A stretch of 17,772 bases of DNA from Myxococcales bacterium (GTDB taxonomy: Bacteria > Myxococcota > Myxococcia > Myxococcales > Myxococcaceae), in assembly GCA_003153055.1 (NCBI GenBank), contig PMBV01000047.1:1-17772 (forward strand). Direction: 5' to 3'. The notes under the pieces are model-generated. The model searched no databases. It worked only from the letters and a program-made list of their open reading frames with translations, and was not told the origin of the DNA. Shown piece by piece: positions 1 through 8,030 of the stretch. Each line of letters opens with the position of its first letter. Positions within the stretch are counted from its first letter, which is position 1. The position numbers were made by a program, and so were the translations under genes.

Positions 1-568
1 GGTTCCCCGTGGTGCCCGAGGTGTAGCAGATCATCGCGGCTGAGCTCTCCTCGAGCGCGGGGAAGTCGAAGTGGCCTTCCTCGGGCGCCAACGCCGCTTC
101 GTAGTCGTGCCCCATCTCCGCCGTCACCGGGCCGTCGTCGGGCACCACCAGCACGTGGCGCAGCGAGGGCACCTGATCGCGGAACTTGCCCAGGAGCGGC
201 AACAGCGAGCGATCCACGATGACCACGGTGTCCTCAGCGTGCCGGGCGATATAGCCAAGCTCGTTGGGGTGTAGGCGCAGGTTCAAGGTGTGCACCACCG
301 CGCCCATCGCAGGGACCCCGAGGTACGCCTCCAGGTGCTCATGGTGATTCCAGCACAGCGTCGCGACCCGCGTGCCCGGCTTCACCCCGAGCCGGGTGAG
401 CGCGTGGGCCAGCTTCGAGGCGCGAACGTAGAGATCGGCGTACGTCATTCGGTGAAGCGAACGATCTGGCCTCCGCGAGACGATCTCGTTTCCGCCGAAG
501 AAGTCGCGGGCACGGTGGAGGAAGTGCGTCAACGTCAGAGGAAAGTTCATCATCCGGCCAGAGAGCAT
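1..568 (-). CDS. Fatty-acyl-CoA synthetase (AMP-binding family), N-terminal part only
   Basis: Reading the minus strand from 568 to the left edge gives 189 open codons with no stop, so the gene continues outside the window. The protein begins MLSGRMMNFPLTLTHFL and reaches the family's ATP/AMP-binding motif YTSGTTGN at the very edge. That motif identifies an adenylate-forming enzyme, and the N-terminal block resembles fatty-acid CoA ligases that activate a free acid to acyl-AMP and then acyl-CoA in the cytoplasm. The chain length used cannot be told. The ATG at 568 is preferred because an ML-x-G-x-MM start is, from memory, usual in this subfamily; ATGs at 553 and 550 are alternatives and no strong Shine-Dalgarno decides. 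It is transcribed divergently from the sigma54 activator at 664. Confidence 0.85.
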   Translation of the reverse strand, partial: MLSGRMMNFPLTLTHFLHRARDFFGGNEIVSRRPDRSLHRMTYADLYVRASKLAHALTRLGVKPGTRVATLCWNHHEHLEAYLGVPAMGAVVHTLNLRLHPNELGYIARHAEDTVVIVDRSLLPLLGKFRDQVPSLRHVLVVPDDGPVTAEMGHDYEAALAPEEGHFDFPALEESSAAMICYTSGTTGN

Positions 569-628
569 GGTGCGAGAGCCTAGCCAATTTCGGGGCGCCG
601 ACACGTAACGCGGCGCGCCTCGAACGCC

Positions 629-642
629 GGTGTCGCGACACC
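629..642. promoter_or_regulatory. Perfect 14-bp palindrome in a divergent intergenic region, candidate operator
   Basis: The sequence GGTGTCGCGACACC is its own reverse complement over all 14 bases. It sits 21 bp upstream of the FHA-sigma54 activator start and about 60 bp upstream of the divergent acyl-CoA synthetase start. A site here could bind a dimeric repressor such as a TetR-type regulator, controlling one or both genes. The binding protein is unknown and the role is inferred from symmetry and position only. Confidence 0.4.
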
Positions 643-663
643 TCGGTCAGACGAGAACGAGCA

Positions 664-2064
664 ATGGACATGACGCACCCCGCCGGACCTGCAAGGATAC
701 GCCCGCACATGGCGAGCACGATTCCACAGCGCACCGTCCTCGGGGCGCGAGCGGCCCAGGCCGAGCGCATCGCCTCGCAGGAATACCACCTGGTGCAGGT
801 GAACGGACCCGACGCGGGGAAGAGCTACGATCTCGGCCAGTCGCTCCGCATCGGAAAATCCTCGGACAACGACGTGGTGCTCGATCACCCGACGGTGAGC
901 CGGAACCACCTCGTCGTTCGGCGGCAGGGCGAGCAGTTCGTAGTGCAGGACCTGGGCTCGACCAACGGCACCTTCATCGACGGGGCACAGGTACGGGAAG
1001 CGTTTCTCCGCGCCGGGGCCCTCCTCGAGGTGGGTGACGTGCAGCTCCGTTTTCAACCCCAGCTCAAGTCCCTCGACCTGAGCCCGGCTGCCGATCAGCG
1101 CCTGGGAGATTTGGTCGGCGCATCAGTGCCGATGCGGCAGATCTTCACGCTCATCCAGCGCATCGCGCCCACCGACTCCACGCTGCTGCTGGTCGGCGAG
1201 ACCGGCTGCGGCAAAGGAGCGGCGGCCCGCACCATTCACAAGCTCTCACCCCGGGCGACCGGGCCCTTCGTCATCTTCGACTGCGCCTCGGTGTCCCAGA
1301 ACCTCATCGAGTCGGAGCTGTTCGGCCACGAGAAGGGCGCCTTCACCGGAGCCGTGGCCCAGCGGGTGGGCTCGCTGGAGCGGGCCGACGGGGGCACCCT
1401 GTTCCTCGACGAGATCGACGATCTCCCGCTCGATCTCCAGCCCAAGCTCCTGCGGGCGCTGGAGGACCGGGAGTTCCGCCGCCTCGGGCAGTCGGGCGGC
1501 ACGCACAAGTTCGACAGCCGCATCGTCGCGGCCTCGAAGAAGGACCTGTGGTCCGAGACCCAGGCAGGCCGCTTCCGGGAAGACCTCTACTTCCGCTTGT
1601 CGGTCTTCACCGTGACCCTGCCCTCACTGCGCGATCGCAAAGAAGACATTCCCCTGTTGGTCGACGCCATGGCCCAGGCGCCGCTGTGGAACCGGCTGCC
1701 CCAAGTTCAACGGGAGCAGTTCGAGCACCACACCTGGCCAGGGAACGTGCGCGAGCTCCGCAACGCCGTCGAGCGCCTCAAGCACGTCGCCGACATTCCC
1801 GAGCTCGCCTCGGAAAATTTCCTCCGGGAGTACTCCGGCCCAGCGTCGGAGAAGGACGGCGAGACGCTCCCGGTGCGCTACACCGGGCCGTTCAAGGAGT
1901 CGAAGGACGAGCTCATTCGCGCCTTCGAGCGAGAATACCTCACCCGACTCTTGGCGAAGACCCGCGGCAACATCGCCCGGGCGGCCCGTGACGCCGAGCT
2001 CGATCGCAAGCACCTGTACTCGCTGTTGCACAAGTACGGCCTGGTTCAGACCGAAGACGAGTGA
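664..2064 (+). CDS. FHA-domain sigma54-dependent transcriptional activator (bacterial enhancer-binding protein)
   Basis: The 466-residue protein has three parts. Residues about 40-130 form a forkhead-associated domain, with the conserved RIGKSSDND, SRNH and GSTNGT blocks that bind phosphothreonine. Residues about 148-385 form the AAA+ sigma54-interaction domain, with Walker A GETGCGKG (178-185), the sigma54 loop GAFTGA (225-230), Walker B GGTLFLDE (243-250) and WPGNVREL (358-365). Residues about 430-460 form a Fis-type helix-turn-helix. The protein should therefore remodel RNA polymerase-sigma54 at specific promoters in response to a Ser/Thr kinase signal, without a response-regulator receiver domain. 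Such FHA activators are common in myxobacteria. The start at 664 has only a weak purine-rich upstream stretch; ATG 709 would still leave the FHA domain intact. No cognate kinase is adjacent, although a kinase gene lies at 4040-5812. Confidence 0.93.
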   Translation: MDMTHPAGPARIRPHMASTIPQRTVLGARAAQAERIASQEYHLVQVNGPDAGKSYDLGQSLRIGKSSDNDVVLDHPTVSRNHLVVRRQGEQFVVQDLGSTNGTFIDGAQVREAFLRAGALLEVGDVQLRFQPQLKSLDLSPAADQRLGDLVGASVPMRQIFTLIQRIAPTDSTLLLVGETGCGKGAAARTIHKLSPRATGPFVIFDCASVSQNLIESELFGHEKGAFTGAVAQRVGSLERADGGTLFLDEIDDLPLDLQPKLLRALEDREFRRLGQSGGTHKFDSRIVAASKKDLWSETQAGRFREDLYFRLSVFTVTLPSLRDRKEDIPLLVDAMAQAPLWNRLPQVQREQFEHHTWPGNVRELRNAVERLKHVADIPELASENFLREYSGPASEKDGETLPVRYTGPFKESKDELIRAFEREYLTRLLAKTRGNIARAARDAELDRKHLYSLLHKYGLVQTEDE

Positions 2065-2073
2065 TGTGCTGCT

Positions 2074-2101
2074 CGCGCGCTGGTCTCCGAGGAGGCGCGC
2101 G
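2074..2101. terminator. GC-rich inverted repeat between convergent genes, possible bidirectional terminator
   Basis: CGCGCGC (2074-2080) pairs with GCGCGCG (2095-2101). Inside the loop CTCC pairs with GGAG, so the stem could extend to 11 bp with a 4-nt bulge. It lies in the 80-bp gap between the convergent stop codons of the sigma54 activator and the vWA gene, where a shared terminator is expected. No T-tract follows on either strand, so it may act only as an RNA 3'-end stabiliser or be chance GC symmetry. Confidence 0.3.
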
Positions 2102-2144
2102 TGGCTGCTCCTCTCGCGGCCGGGCGATCACAACGGATTGAGCG

Positions 2145-2951
2145 CTACGGGCCGAAGAACCCCGCCGCGACGCCCGGCTGCACTCGCCCTTGGCTGGCAC
2201 GAATGGCCGACCGACTGACGAGCTGGAACGCCCGCCTCAGGCCCGAGGCCGTGGCGTCCTTCTGCACCAGCACGCACCCCGACGGCACCCCCATCGCCTT
2301 GGCCACCTGCTCGAAGTCGACGTCACGCCCCACGCCGACGAAGGCCAGGGTGAAGAGCTCCGAGGCGAGCAGATCCTTCGACAGCCGGGCGCAGTGGCCG
2401 GCGGCCCTCGTCGACCCGACGTCTTCCCCGTCGGTGACCACCACCACCACGCTCCGGGTAGGCGTGCCCCCGTCGCGGAGCCGCTGGGCGTACGCGACGT
2501 TGGCGCTGAGGGCGTCGCACCAGGTGTCGTACAGCCGGGTGGAGCCCTTGGCCCGGTAGTTCGTGGCGTCGAGCCGGGTCGCCTCATCGACCGGAACGTA
2601 GCTGTGCAGCACGTCCATCGAGCTGTCGAAGGTCCAGCAGGCGACGAGCATGGCGTCGCGCTCCTGGGCCCCGGCGAAGGCGTCGAGCAGCGCGTTCTGC
2701 CCGTCGCGCACCGCCTGCTCGAGGCCCCGGCTCGCGATGGACGAGCTCTGGTCGATCAGCAGCGTCACCAGGGTGACGTCGCTGGCGCTGATGTCCTCGA
2801 GGTCCTTCCCCGCGGCCCCGGCCAGCACCAGGGCGCCCAGATTCCCGGTGATGACCTGCGCCGAGGCCTGGGTGATGACGCCCTTCGCGGTGGCGCTCGA
2901 GATGAGCTGGGTGGCCTCGTCGGGGGACAACGACTTCTTGTTCTGAGACAT
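2145..2951 (-). CDS. vWA domain protein, TerY-like, with intact MIDAS
   Basis: This 268-residue cytoplasmic protein has a complete metal-ion-dependent adhesion site: D-x-S-x-S at residues 67-71 (DQSSS), T138 in GSTRLYD and D174 in VTDGED. vWA domains with an intact MIDAS bind a divalent metal and mediate protein-protein contacts. The start is set at ATG 2951, which has GGAG six bases upstream; an upstream in-frame ATG at 3032 adds low-complexity residues and no ribosome site. The first 55 residues form a non-vWA segment. The gene is last in the five-gene cluster, 102 bp after the nicotinamidase-like gene, with a stem-loop in the gap. Together with the PP2C and kinase genes upstream it matches the TerY/phosphatase/kinase triad seen near Ter systems, where vWA proteins are thought to act as scaffolds. 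No signal peptide is seen. Confidence 0.85.
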   Translation of the reverse strand: MSQNKKSLSPDEATQLISSATAKGVITQASAQVITGNLGALVLAGAAGKDLEDISASDVTLVTLLIDQSSSIASRGLEQAVRDGQNALLDAFAGAQERDAMLVACWTFDSSMDVLHSYVPVDEATRLDATNYRAKGSTRLYDTWCDALSANVAYAQRLRDGGTPTRSVVVVVTDGEDVGSTRAAGHCARLSKDLLASELFTLAFVGVGRDVDFEQVAKAMGVPSGCVLVQKDATASGLRRAFQLVSRSAIRASQGRVQPGVAAGFFGP

Positions 2952-2994
2952 GCATGACTCCAGGGTGCATCGAGAAAGGGCAACACGACTCCCA

Positions 2995-3018
2995 AGGCGC
3001 CCTCGACGATGGGCGCCT
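2995..3018 (-). repeat. Strong stem-loop between the nicotinamidase-like and vWA genes
   Basis: GGCGCCC (2996-3002) and GGGCGCC (3011-3017) pair perfectly, and A2995-T3018 adds an eighth pair around an 8-nt loop. The element lies between the stop at 3054 and the start at 2951, the only long gap in the cluster. With no T-run after it, a partial attenuator or mRNA-stabilising hairpin is more likely than a full terminator. It could lower the dose of the vWA protein relative to the upstream enzymes. Confidence 0.4.
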
Positions 3019-3053
3019 CGGCTCAGCGGCAACGGGAGGGCTTCGTCGGCGCG

Positions 3054-4025
3054 CTAGACGACGATGTCTTCGGTGGTTCGAACCACGTGCATGCCCGCGC
3101 GACGCCACCGCTCGATGGCCTCGTCAGCGATGCGGGGGAAGTTCAGGTGATCGGGCAGCGGGTTCAAAGGCGGCGCGGGCACCGGGCTCATGGCGTCCTC
3201 GAGGATCCAGATCTTCTCGGCCAGCTTCGGGTCGGTCGCCAGCACGTGCTGGTGAATGTCGTTGAGCGTCGACAGCACGCAGTGGCTCTTGGCTTGGCCG
3301 AAGACGTAGACGCGGTCGTACTCCATGAGCAGCTTGAAGAAGGGCGCGTTGAACGAGCCCACCACGTGGCCGCCGAGCTCGGTCACCTCGGGAGACAGCA
3401 CCGAGTAGTTCTCGGTGAGCGCGTGCGTACCCTTGGTCTCGAAGTGCGTCTGGTGGCGCCGCGCCGCCGCGTGGAACAGCGCCGCCTCCATCATCGCAGG
3501 AACCAGCGCGTGAGAGAGGCCTCCCAGGAGCGTGTGGTACGGCCACACCGTCAGCACGTACTTCCCGGTGGCCTCGAGGCGCTTCACGTACTCCAGGCTC
3601 TCCTTGGGGTGGGCCACGGCGCTCCACCGGCCCTTGCGGACCTCCTCGTGGAAGATGGGCGTCAGGGGCGCGGGGTGCTGCCCCTGCTCGTCGACCCACC
3701 ACGCGGGGTGGAAGATCTGGAACATGCGGTGGGTGTCGAGCGAGAAGAACAGCCCGCTCACCTGCCCCAGGTTGCGGTACAGCCACTCGACGGTACGACG
3801 GGTGTCTTCGACGGCCCCCGGTACGTAGAGGCTCGCACCCGGAGCGCAGAACCCCACCTGCACGTCGATGCCAAAGGCCGCGACGCGAAAGCGATCGCTC
3901 GCCGCGGGCGTGATGCCATGCTTCTTCGCGTACGCCTCGCCAGCGTCGGCCACCAGCCCGGCGCGCTCGATGTACAAAGAAGAGACCTCTTGGGGGCGGT
4001 AGAAATCAGGGAGCGGCAACGACAC
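3054..4025 (-). CDS. Nicotinamidase-like cysteine hydrolase (isochorismatase fold), long form
   Basis: The 323-residue protein carries the catalytic triad expected of nicotinamidase/isochorismatase hydrolases: D54 in FGIDVQVGF, K198 in ETKGT and C249 in KSHCV. The metal ligands typical of nicotinamidases are also recognisable: D97 and H99 in LDTH, H106 in FHP and H164 in VWPYH. The predicted reaction is nicotinamide to nicotinate plus ammonia. The co-encoded phosphoribosyltransferase supports this, but other amides remain possible. It is about 110 residues longer than a typical PncA: about 45 extra at the N-terminus, a longer stretch between H106 and H164, and a longer C-terminus. The start is GTG 4025, with AGGAGG six bases upstream; the open frame further upstream is a shadow of the kinase gene. 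It begins 14 bp after the kinase stop, so they are probably co-transcribed. Confidence 0.82.
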   Translation of the reverse strand: MSLPLPDFYRPQEVSSLYIERAGLVADAGEAYAKKHGITPAASDRFRVAAFGIDVQVGFCAPGASLYVPGAVEDTRRTVEWLYRNLGQVSGLFFSLDTHRMFQIFHPAWWVDEQGQHPAPLTPIFHEEVRKGRWSAVAHPKESLEYVKRLEATGKYVLTVWPYHTLLGGLSHALVPAMMEAALFHAAARRHQTHFETKGTHALTENYSVLSPEVTELGGHVVGSFNAPFFKLLMEYDRVYVFGQAKSHCVLSTLNDIHQHVLATDPKLAEKIWILEDAMSPVPAPPLNPLPDHLNFPRIADEAIERWRRAGMHVVRTTEDIVV

Positions 4026-4039
4026 GGCGGACCTCCTCG

Positions 4040-5812
4040 CTAACAGAGTGTGAGCTGCACGATGTCGCGGGCGCCGACGACGAACAGGCTGCCGTCGGAG
4101 TTGGCCAGGAGCTCGTCGCCCGCGGAGACGAACCCCTGTGAATCGGGAAATGCCACGGCCTCGACCAGGGTGCCCGAGTCGACCTTGAGCCCCACCAGCC
4201 CGCCGTCGGTCGCCACCACCACCCGCCCGCCGAGGAGCGCCGCGTGGCCCCGCACCCCATCGGGAGAGCTGGCGAGCAAGGCACCGTTCTCGTCGAACAG
4301 CCAGCGGCGCGCCTGCTCTTTGCCGTCGAGCTCGATCACCACCGTGAGGAGCGCGTGGGCGGCGTCGAATACGGCCTCGGCCTCCACCAAGCGGCCCTGC
4401 CACTGCACCCCCTCGAGGCGCCGGAGGCCCGCGCGCCCGGTGCGCAGCAAGAAGGCCACGGTGAGGCCACCCACCCGGTAGAAGCCCAGCCCCAGCCGCT
4501 CGCCGGTCCACAGAGACGTCTGCCCCTCGAGCACCTGCCCGACCCGGGCGCCCGTGCCTTGCTCGATGAGCCAGGCCCCCTCCTGCCGGTAGGCCGACGA
4601 CGACGAGGCGCAGAGCACCGGGCCGAGGAAGGAGCGTTCGGTTCGCGCCCGCTCCGTCACCCGCCCACGCTCCACCTTCTCGACGCGGCCCTCGCTGTCT
4701 CCCACCCAGGTCGCTGCCCCTTGCGGAGCGAAGCGCGCTCCCTGCCGGCCCATCGAGCCGGGCACCTCGGAGCCGTCTTCCCTGCGCACCACGCCGTCCT
4801 CCTCGTACACGTAGCGCAGACCGCCCTGCAGGCAGGCGTTCACGATGCGCCCGTGGGTCTCGAACACGGTCCGGGCCGTGCACCGGCCCTTGGAGCGGAG
4901 CACCGGCCGGGTCAGCAATGGCCCCAGCACGTGGCAGACCGGGCACACCGCCCGGGCGTGCTCGACGCCGCACCGGCAGCGGGAGAAGGCGACCTCGAGC
5001 AGCCCCGAAGGGAAGGTCGCCCGCTCGTCGTGCTCGAAGACGGCCTCGAACCAGTGGAGCAGGTCATCGGGCAGCACCCGTGGCGCGAAGGCCAGCCGAG
5101 GGAGCGCCACGTCGGCCTGGAGCACGCTGTGGCGAGCCTCGGCGCGGCGGAGCAACGTGGCCAGCGATGGGTGGGTGCCTCCGAAGGGGTGCACGCACAC
5201 GAGGCTCGAGAAGAGAAGCGCCGCGTAGGCGTACCAGTCTGTGCCCGGCGTGAAGCGGGGCGACGCGGCGAGGTCTACCCCGTAGAGCCGGGGGTCGAGG
5301 AAGCGCTCATGGCCCACCGGGCAGGGGTAGGCGCCAAACTGCATGGAGTCGGCGTCGATGAGCACCGCCTCGTCGCCGGTGGAGAGCACGTTGCCGTCGT
5401 TGAAATCGCCCACCACGACGCCCACCGCGTGGAGCTGGCTCACGGTCGCGTGGAGCCGTCTGAACAGCTCGAGCACCCTCGCGCCAGGCATCGCGCCGTC
5501 ACGGAGCTTCCGGCTGGCGAGCCTCCCGAAGGGCACCGCGTCGGGAACCAGCCGCATGACGTAGCCGACCACCTCACCCCGAGCGTCGGTGGCGAGGGCC
5601 TGGGGCGCCATGACCGTCTCGGGCAGCGGGCGGGGGAACCGCTCGAGCTTCTCGACCTTCCGCTTTCTCGCCCGTCGACCGGCGGCGTCCACCGGAGCGT
5701 GGAACAGCTTGAGGGCCGACTCGCCCACCCGATACACCCGCGCCTCGCCACCCTCGCCCAAGAGGTCCACGTCGCTGACTCGCACCTTCTTTCCACCCAC
5801 GATGACGTCCAT
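4040..5812 (-). CDS. Divergent Ser/Thr protein kinase with C-terminal zinc ribbon and propeller-like tail
   Basis: Counting from ATG 5812 the protein has 590 residues. A kinase domain spans about 12-275: a glycine-rich loop GEGGEARVY (19-27), a candidate ATP lysine in ALKLF (35), a catalytic loop VGDFNDGN with D136 and N141, and DAD (153-155) in place of DFG. The canonical HRDxK reads VGDxN. A compact zinc ribbon follows, CxC-x8-CxxC at about 279-293, then about 280 residues rich in beta-strand and glycine turns that resemble a beta-propeller but show no clear repeats. This fits the kinase of the vWA-PP2C-kinase triad. GGAGG lies nine bases before ATG 5812; ATG 5818 overlaps the phosphatase stop as TGATG, and GTG 5821 is also possible. 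The overlap implies translational coupling. With K replaced by N in the catalytic loop, activity should be tested rather than assumed. Confidence 0.82.
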   Translation of the reverse strand: MDVIVGGKKVRVSDVDLLGEGGEARVYRVGESALKLFHAPVDAAGRRARKRKVEKLERFPRPLPETVMAPQALATDARGEVVGYVMRLVPDAVPFGRLASRKLRDGAMPGARVLELFRRLHATVSQLHAVGVVVGDFNDGNVLSTGDEAVLIDADSMQFGAYPCPVGHERFLDPRLYGVDLAASPRFTPGTDWYAYAALLFSSLVCVHPFGGTHPSLATLLRRAEARHSVLQADVALPRLAFAPRVLPDDLLHWFEAVFEHDERATFPSGLLEVAFSRCRCGVEHARAVCPVCHVLGPLLTRPVLRSKGRCTARTVFETHGRIVNACLQGGLRYVYEEDGVVRREDGSEVPGSMGRQGARFAPQGAATWVGDSEGRVEKVERGRVTERARTERSFLGPVLCASSSSAYRQEGAWLIEQGTGARVGQVLEGQTSLWTGERLGLGFYRVGGLTVAFLLRTGRAGLRRLEGVQWQGRLVEAEAVFDAAHALLTVVIELDGKEQARRWLFDENGALLASSPDGVRGHAALLGGRVVVATDGGLVGLKVDSGTLVEAVAFPDSQGFVSAGDELLANSDGSLFVVGARDIVQLTLC

Positions 5813-5817
5813 GTTCA

Positions 5818-6552
5818 TCACCCTCCGAGCACCACCAGGGTCGCGTCGTCTGACACGCGCTCGGTGTCACTGAGCACGTTGAGGCGGCGCTGCAACGTGA
5901 GCGGGTTCCTCCACTCGCTGGCTCCTTCGAACAGACCGGTCACCCGCTCGGAGTCCTGCCGCAAGAGGCCATCGAAGCCGTCGGTCATCACCGCCACCAC
6001 GGCGGCGTCTCCCTCGAAGTGAAGCTGGGGCCTCGGGTCACCCTGCCCTGTCAGGCGGTAGGCACAGTACGCGGGCGCGTTGTCTGGGCCAGGGTCCAAC
6101 TGGCGGAGAACCCCGTCGACGATCACCGCCCCGTCGCCGACGCCGAACACCATCGCCCGCGGGCCTTCCTTCACCGCGGCGAGGAAGGTGAAGAGGAAGT
6201 GGCGTTCCAGCACCTCGGCGGTCGAGGCCCCACCGACCTCGCTCACCAGCCTCGAGAGGAAGTCACCCAGCGCCAGGGTCGCGCCTTCGGCCAGCTCAGA
6301 CGTGAGCGGTGCACGCCAGAGGTGACCGGCGAGGAACTGGGCACCCAACAGAGCGCCGACCTCGGAGTGGGCCTGCGAGCCGCACCCGTCGGTCACCACC
6401 GCCACGGCCCGGCGTCCCTCGGCCCTGAGCGAGAAGCCATCTTGGTTGTTCTTCCCCACCCGCAGGTGCTCCCTGCCGACCCGCGAGGCCCCGTAGGCGT
6501 AGGCCTTGCCAGCCAGGCTCGGTGTCTCCCCGAGTGGGGCCACGATGGTCAC
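5818..6552 (-). CDS. PP2C-like protein phosphatase
   Basis: The 244-residue protein has the ordered PP2C motifs: NQDGF with D38, VTDGCGS with D55-G56, GVGDG (137-141), MTDGFDG with D191, and a final DDATLVV with D235/D236. These acidic residues bind the two metal ions that activate water for removing phosphate from Ser/Thr. It belongs to the divergent, short cytoplasmic class with no sensor domain, as in TerY-associated phosphatases. The start is GTG 6552, with GGAGG five bases upstream, and it overlaps the pncB stop as GTGA. The gene ends at the kinase start. A phosphatase and kinase translated back to back are expected to oppose each other on shared targets; the nearby vWA protein or the NAD enzymes are the obvious candidates, by inference. 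Confidence 0.87.
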   Translation of the reverse strand: MTIVAPLGETPSLAGKAYAYGASRVGREHLRVGKNNQDGFSLRAEGRRAVAVVTDGCGSQAHSEVGALLGAQFLAGHLWRAPLTSELAEGATLALGDFLSRLVSEVGGASTAEVLERHFLFTFLAAVKEGPRAMVFGVGDGAVIVDGVLRQLDPGPDNAPAYCAYRLTGQGDPRPQLHFEGDAAVVAVMTDGFDGLLRQDSERVTGLFEGASEWRNPLTLQRRLNVLSDTERVSDDATLVVLGG

Positions 6553-8006
6553 CGCCGCCTCCAGGCCGAGAGCTCGTCGGCCAGCGCGCGGGTCGCCTGA
6601 GACAGCGCGGCGACGGGGGCTTCCCTCCCCAGGGCCTTCGCTTCCTCCACGGGGGCGAGCCCAGTCGGCTCACCGCCAGTCAAGAGCACGTAGCCAGCGG
6701 GTACTGCCTCGCCCTCCTGCCCGATGATGCCGTACGGCCCCTGGGCTCCATCGCGCCGCCGGAACAGCACCGGCCGCCCGGGCACCGACTGCTTGCCGTC
6801 GAGGGCAGCGGAGCCAGCGCCTCCGTCGTTGGCGAACTTCATGGTGGCCTGGTGGCCAGTCTGCGACAGCTTGTACACCGCCGAGACTCGATCTCGAGTG
6901 AACGGGCTCCCCGAGGTCTGCGCCACCAGGTACCCGCCGTAGCCGTACACCTGCTCTTCCGGCGTCACCCCCTCCTCCACCCGGAGGGCCTCGAAGCGTC
7001 GCGTCTGCTCGGCGTCGAACCCGTCTTCGAGGATATGCACCGGCCGGACCCCAGCTTCGCGGGCCAGGCGCGTCGCCAGCCGGTACTGCTGGACCTTGTC
7101 TCCCGAGTCGTAGCGAATGGAGTCGCCCTCATCCTTCCTCTCGCGGATGACCTCGAAGGCCGCCGGGAGCCCGGAGGTGATGGTGTCGAAGGTGTCGAGG
7201 AGGAAGCTCGAGCGCTGGTGACGACGCTCCACCATGGCGCGAAAGGCCACCAAGTCGCTCCCGTAGCGCTGCACGTGCTCGTGCCCCATGGTGCCCACCG
7301 GCGTCAGGCCCAGCCGCCGCGCCCCCAGCACATTGCTGGTGCGAGACAGACCGGCCGCCTTCGCGCCTTCCAGGGCCAGCAGGTGCTGCTCGAGGCAACA
7401 GGCCGCCCGCAAGCCCACCTCGAACAAGCGGCTGGGTGAGCCGACGATCTCCGCCAGCTCCGCCACCCGGCCCCGCACCCGCTCGACGTAGGCCGCTTCG
7501 TCGACCCGCATCGGAGGTGCCGCCACGCCCACCTCGGCCAGCGTCTGCTCCACCAGGCGCTTCTGCGATTCGCACGTCAGCACCGCCACCGCTTGGGCCA
7601 GCTTCTCGGGCGCGAAGACCGCGGTGGTCGCCACCTGGATGCGGTAGCTCCACTGGAGCACCAGCGGCTCGAGCCACGACACCAGCGCCGAGGGCCCGGT
7701 CACGCTAACGATGGGCTCCCGCTCGTTGAACACGCTCAGCTTGGGCAGGGCCCGCGGCACCACTCGCCGCCCAACCACCGCCGATCGATAGGCCGGCCCC
7801 ATCTCGTACTGCGAGGCCGCGAGGTAGTCCCAGTCACCATCCTCGACCCCCGGGAACAGCCGCTCCAGCTCGGCCTTGGGGTCGAAGGGGAGCACCTGCA
7901 GACCACCTTTCCGGTGCGTCAGGTAGAACGTCTCCGTCCGCAGCGGCCACCCCGCCTCCGCCATCGAGAACTTGTAGCCGTCGGTCGCCAGCAGCGGTGC
8001 AGCCAT
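6549..8006 (-). CDS. pncB: Nicotinate phosphoribosyltransferase-like enzyme (NAD salvage)
   Basis: The 485-residue protein has the expected size and landmarks of the nicotinate phosphoribosyltransferase family: N-terminal ATDGYKFSM, the GTMGHEH block (238-244) that carries the candidate phosphorylated histidine, LLDTFDT (269-275), RYDSGD (298-303) for the phosphoribosyl substrate, and YKLSQTG (378-384). It should join nicotinate and PRPP to give nicotinate mononucleotide, usually coupled to ATP hydrolysis. NAMPT and NAPRT folds are similar, so nicotinamide as substrate cannot be excluded, but the nicotinamidase-like gene in the same cluster favours nicotinate. The start is ATG 8006, with GGGAG five bases upstream; in-frame ATGs upstream lie at or before the predicted transcription start. 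It is the first gene of the cluster and ends in a GTGA overlap with the phosphatase. Confidence 0.85.
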   Translation of the reverse strand: MAAPLLATDGYKFSMAEAGWPLRTETFYLTHRKGGLQVLPFDPKAELERLFPGVEDGDWDYLAASQYEMGPAYRSAVVGRRVVPRALPKLSVFNEREPIVSVTGPSALVSWLEPLVLQWSYRIQVATTAVFAPEKLAQAVAVLTCESQKRLVEQTLAEVGVAAPPMRVDEAAYVERVRGRVAELAEIVGSPSRLFEVGLRAACCLEQHLLALEGAKAAGLSRTSNVLGARRLGLTPVGTMGHEHVQRYGSDLVAFRAMVERRHQRSSFLLDTFDTITSGLPAAFEVIRERKDEGDSIRYDSGDKVQQYRLATRLAREAGVRPVHILEDGFDAEQTRRFEALRVEEGVTPEEQVYGYGGYLVAQTSGSPFTRDRVSAVYKLSQTGHQATMKFANDGGAGSAALDGKQSVPGRPVLFRRRDGAQGPYGIIGQEGEAVPAGYVLLTGGEPTGLAPVEEAKALGREAPVAALSQATRALADELSAWRRR

Positions 8007-8030
8007 GAATGCTCCCTTGTGCATATGGAG

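Noticed and set aside
612..619. Palindrome GGCGCGCC near the 14-bp palindrome
   Set aside because: Short all-GC palindromes are expected by chance in DNA of this composition.
4026..4973. Upstream 316-codon extension of the nicotinamidase-like gene
   Set aside because: It lies out of frame inside the kinase gene, and a GTG with an ideal AGGAGG exists at 4025.
4244..6022. Long plus-strand open frame of 592 codons opposite the kinase and phosphatase genes
   Set aside because: It is a GC-rich antisense shadow: composition dominated by R, E, A, G, H, no domain, and the minus strand encodes clear kinase and PP2C motifs.
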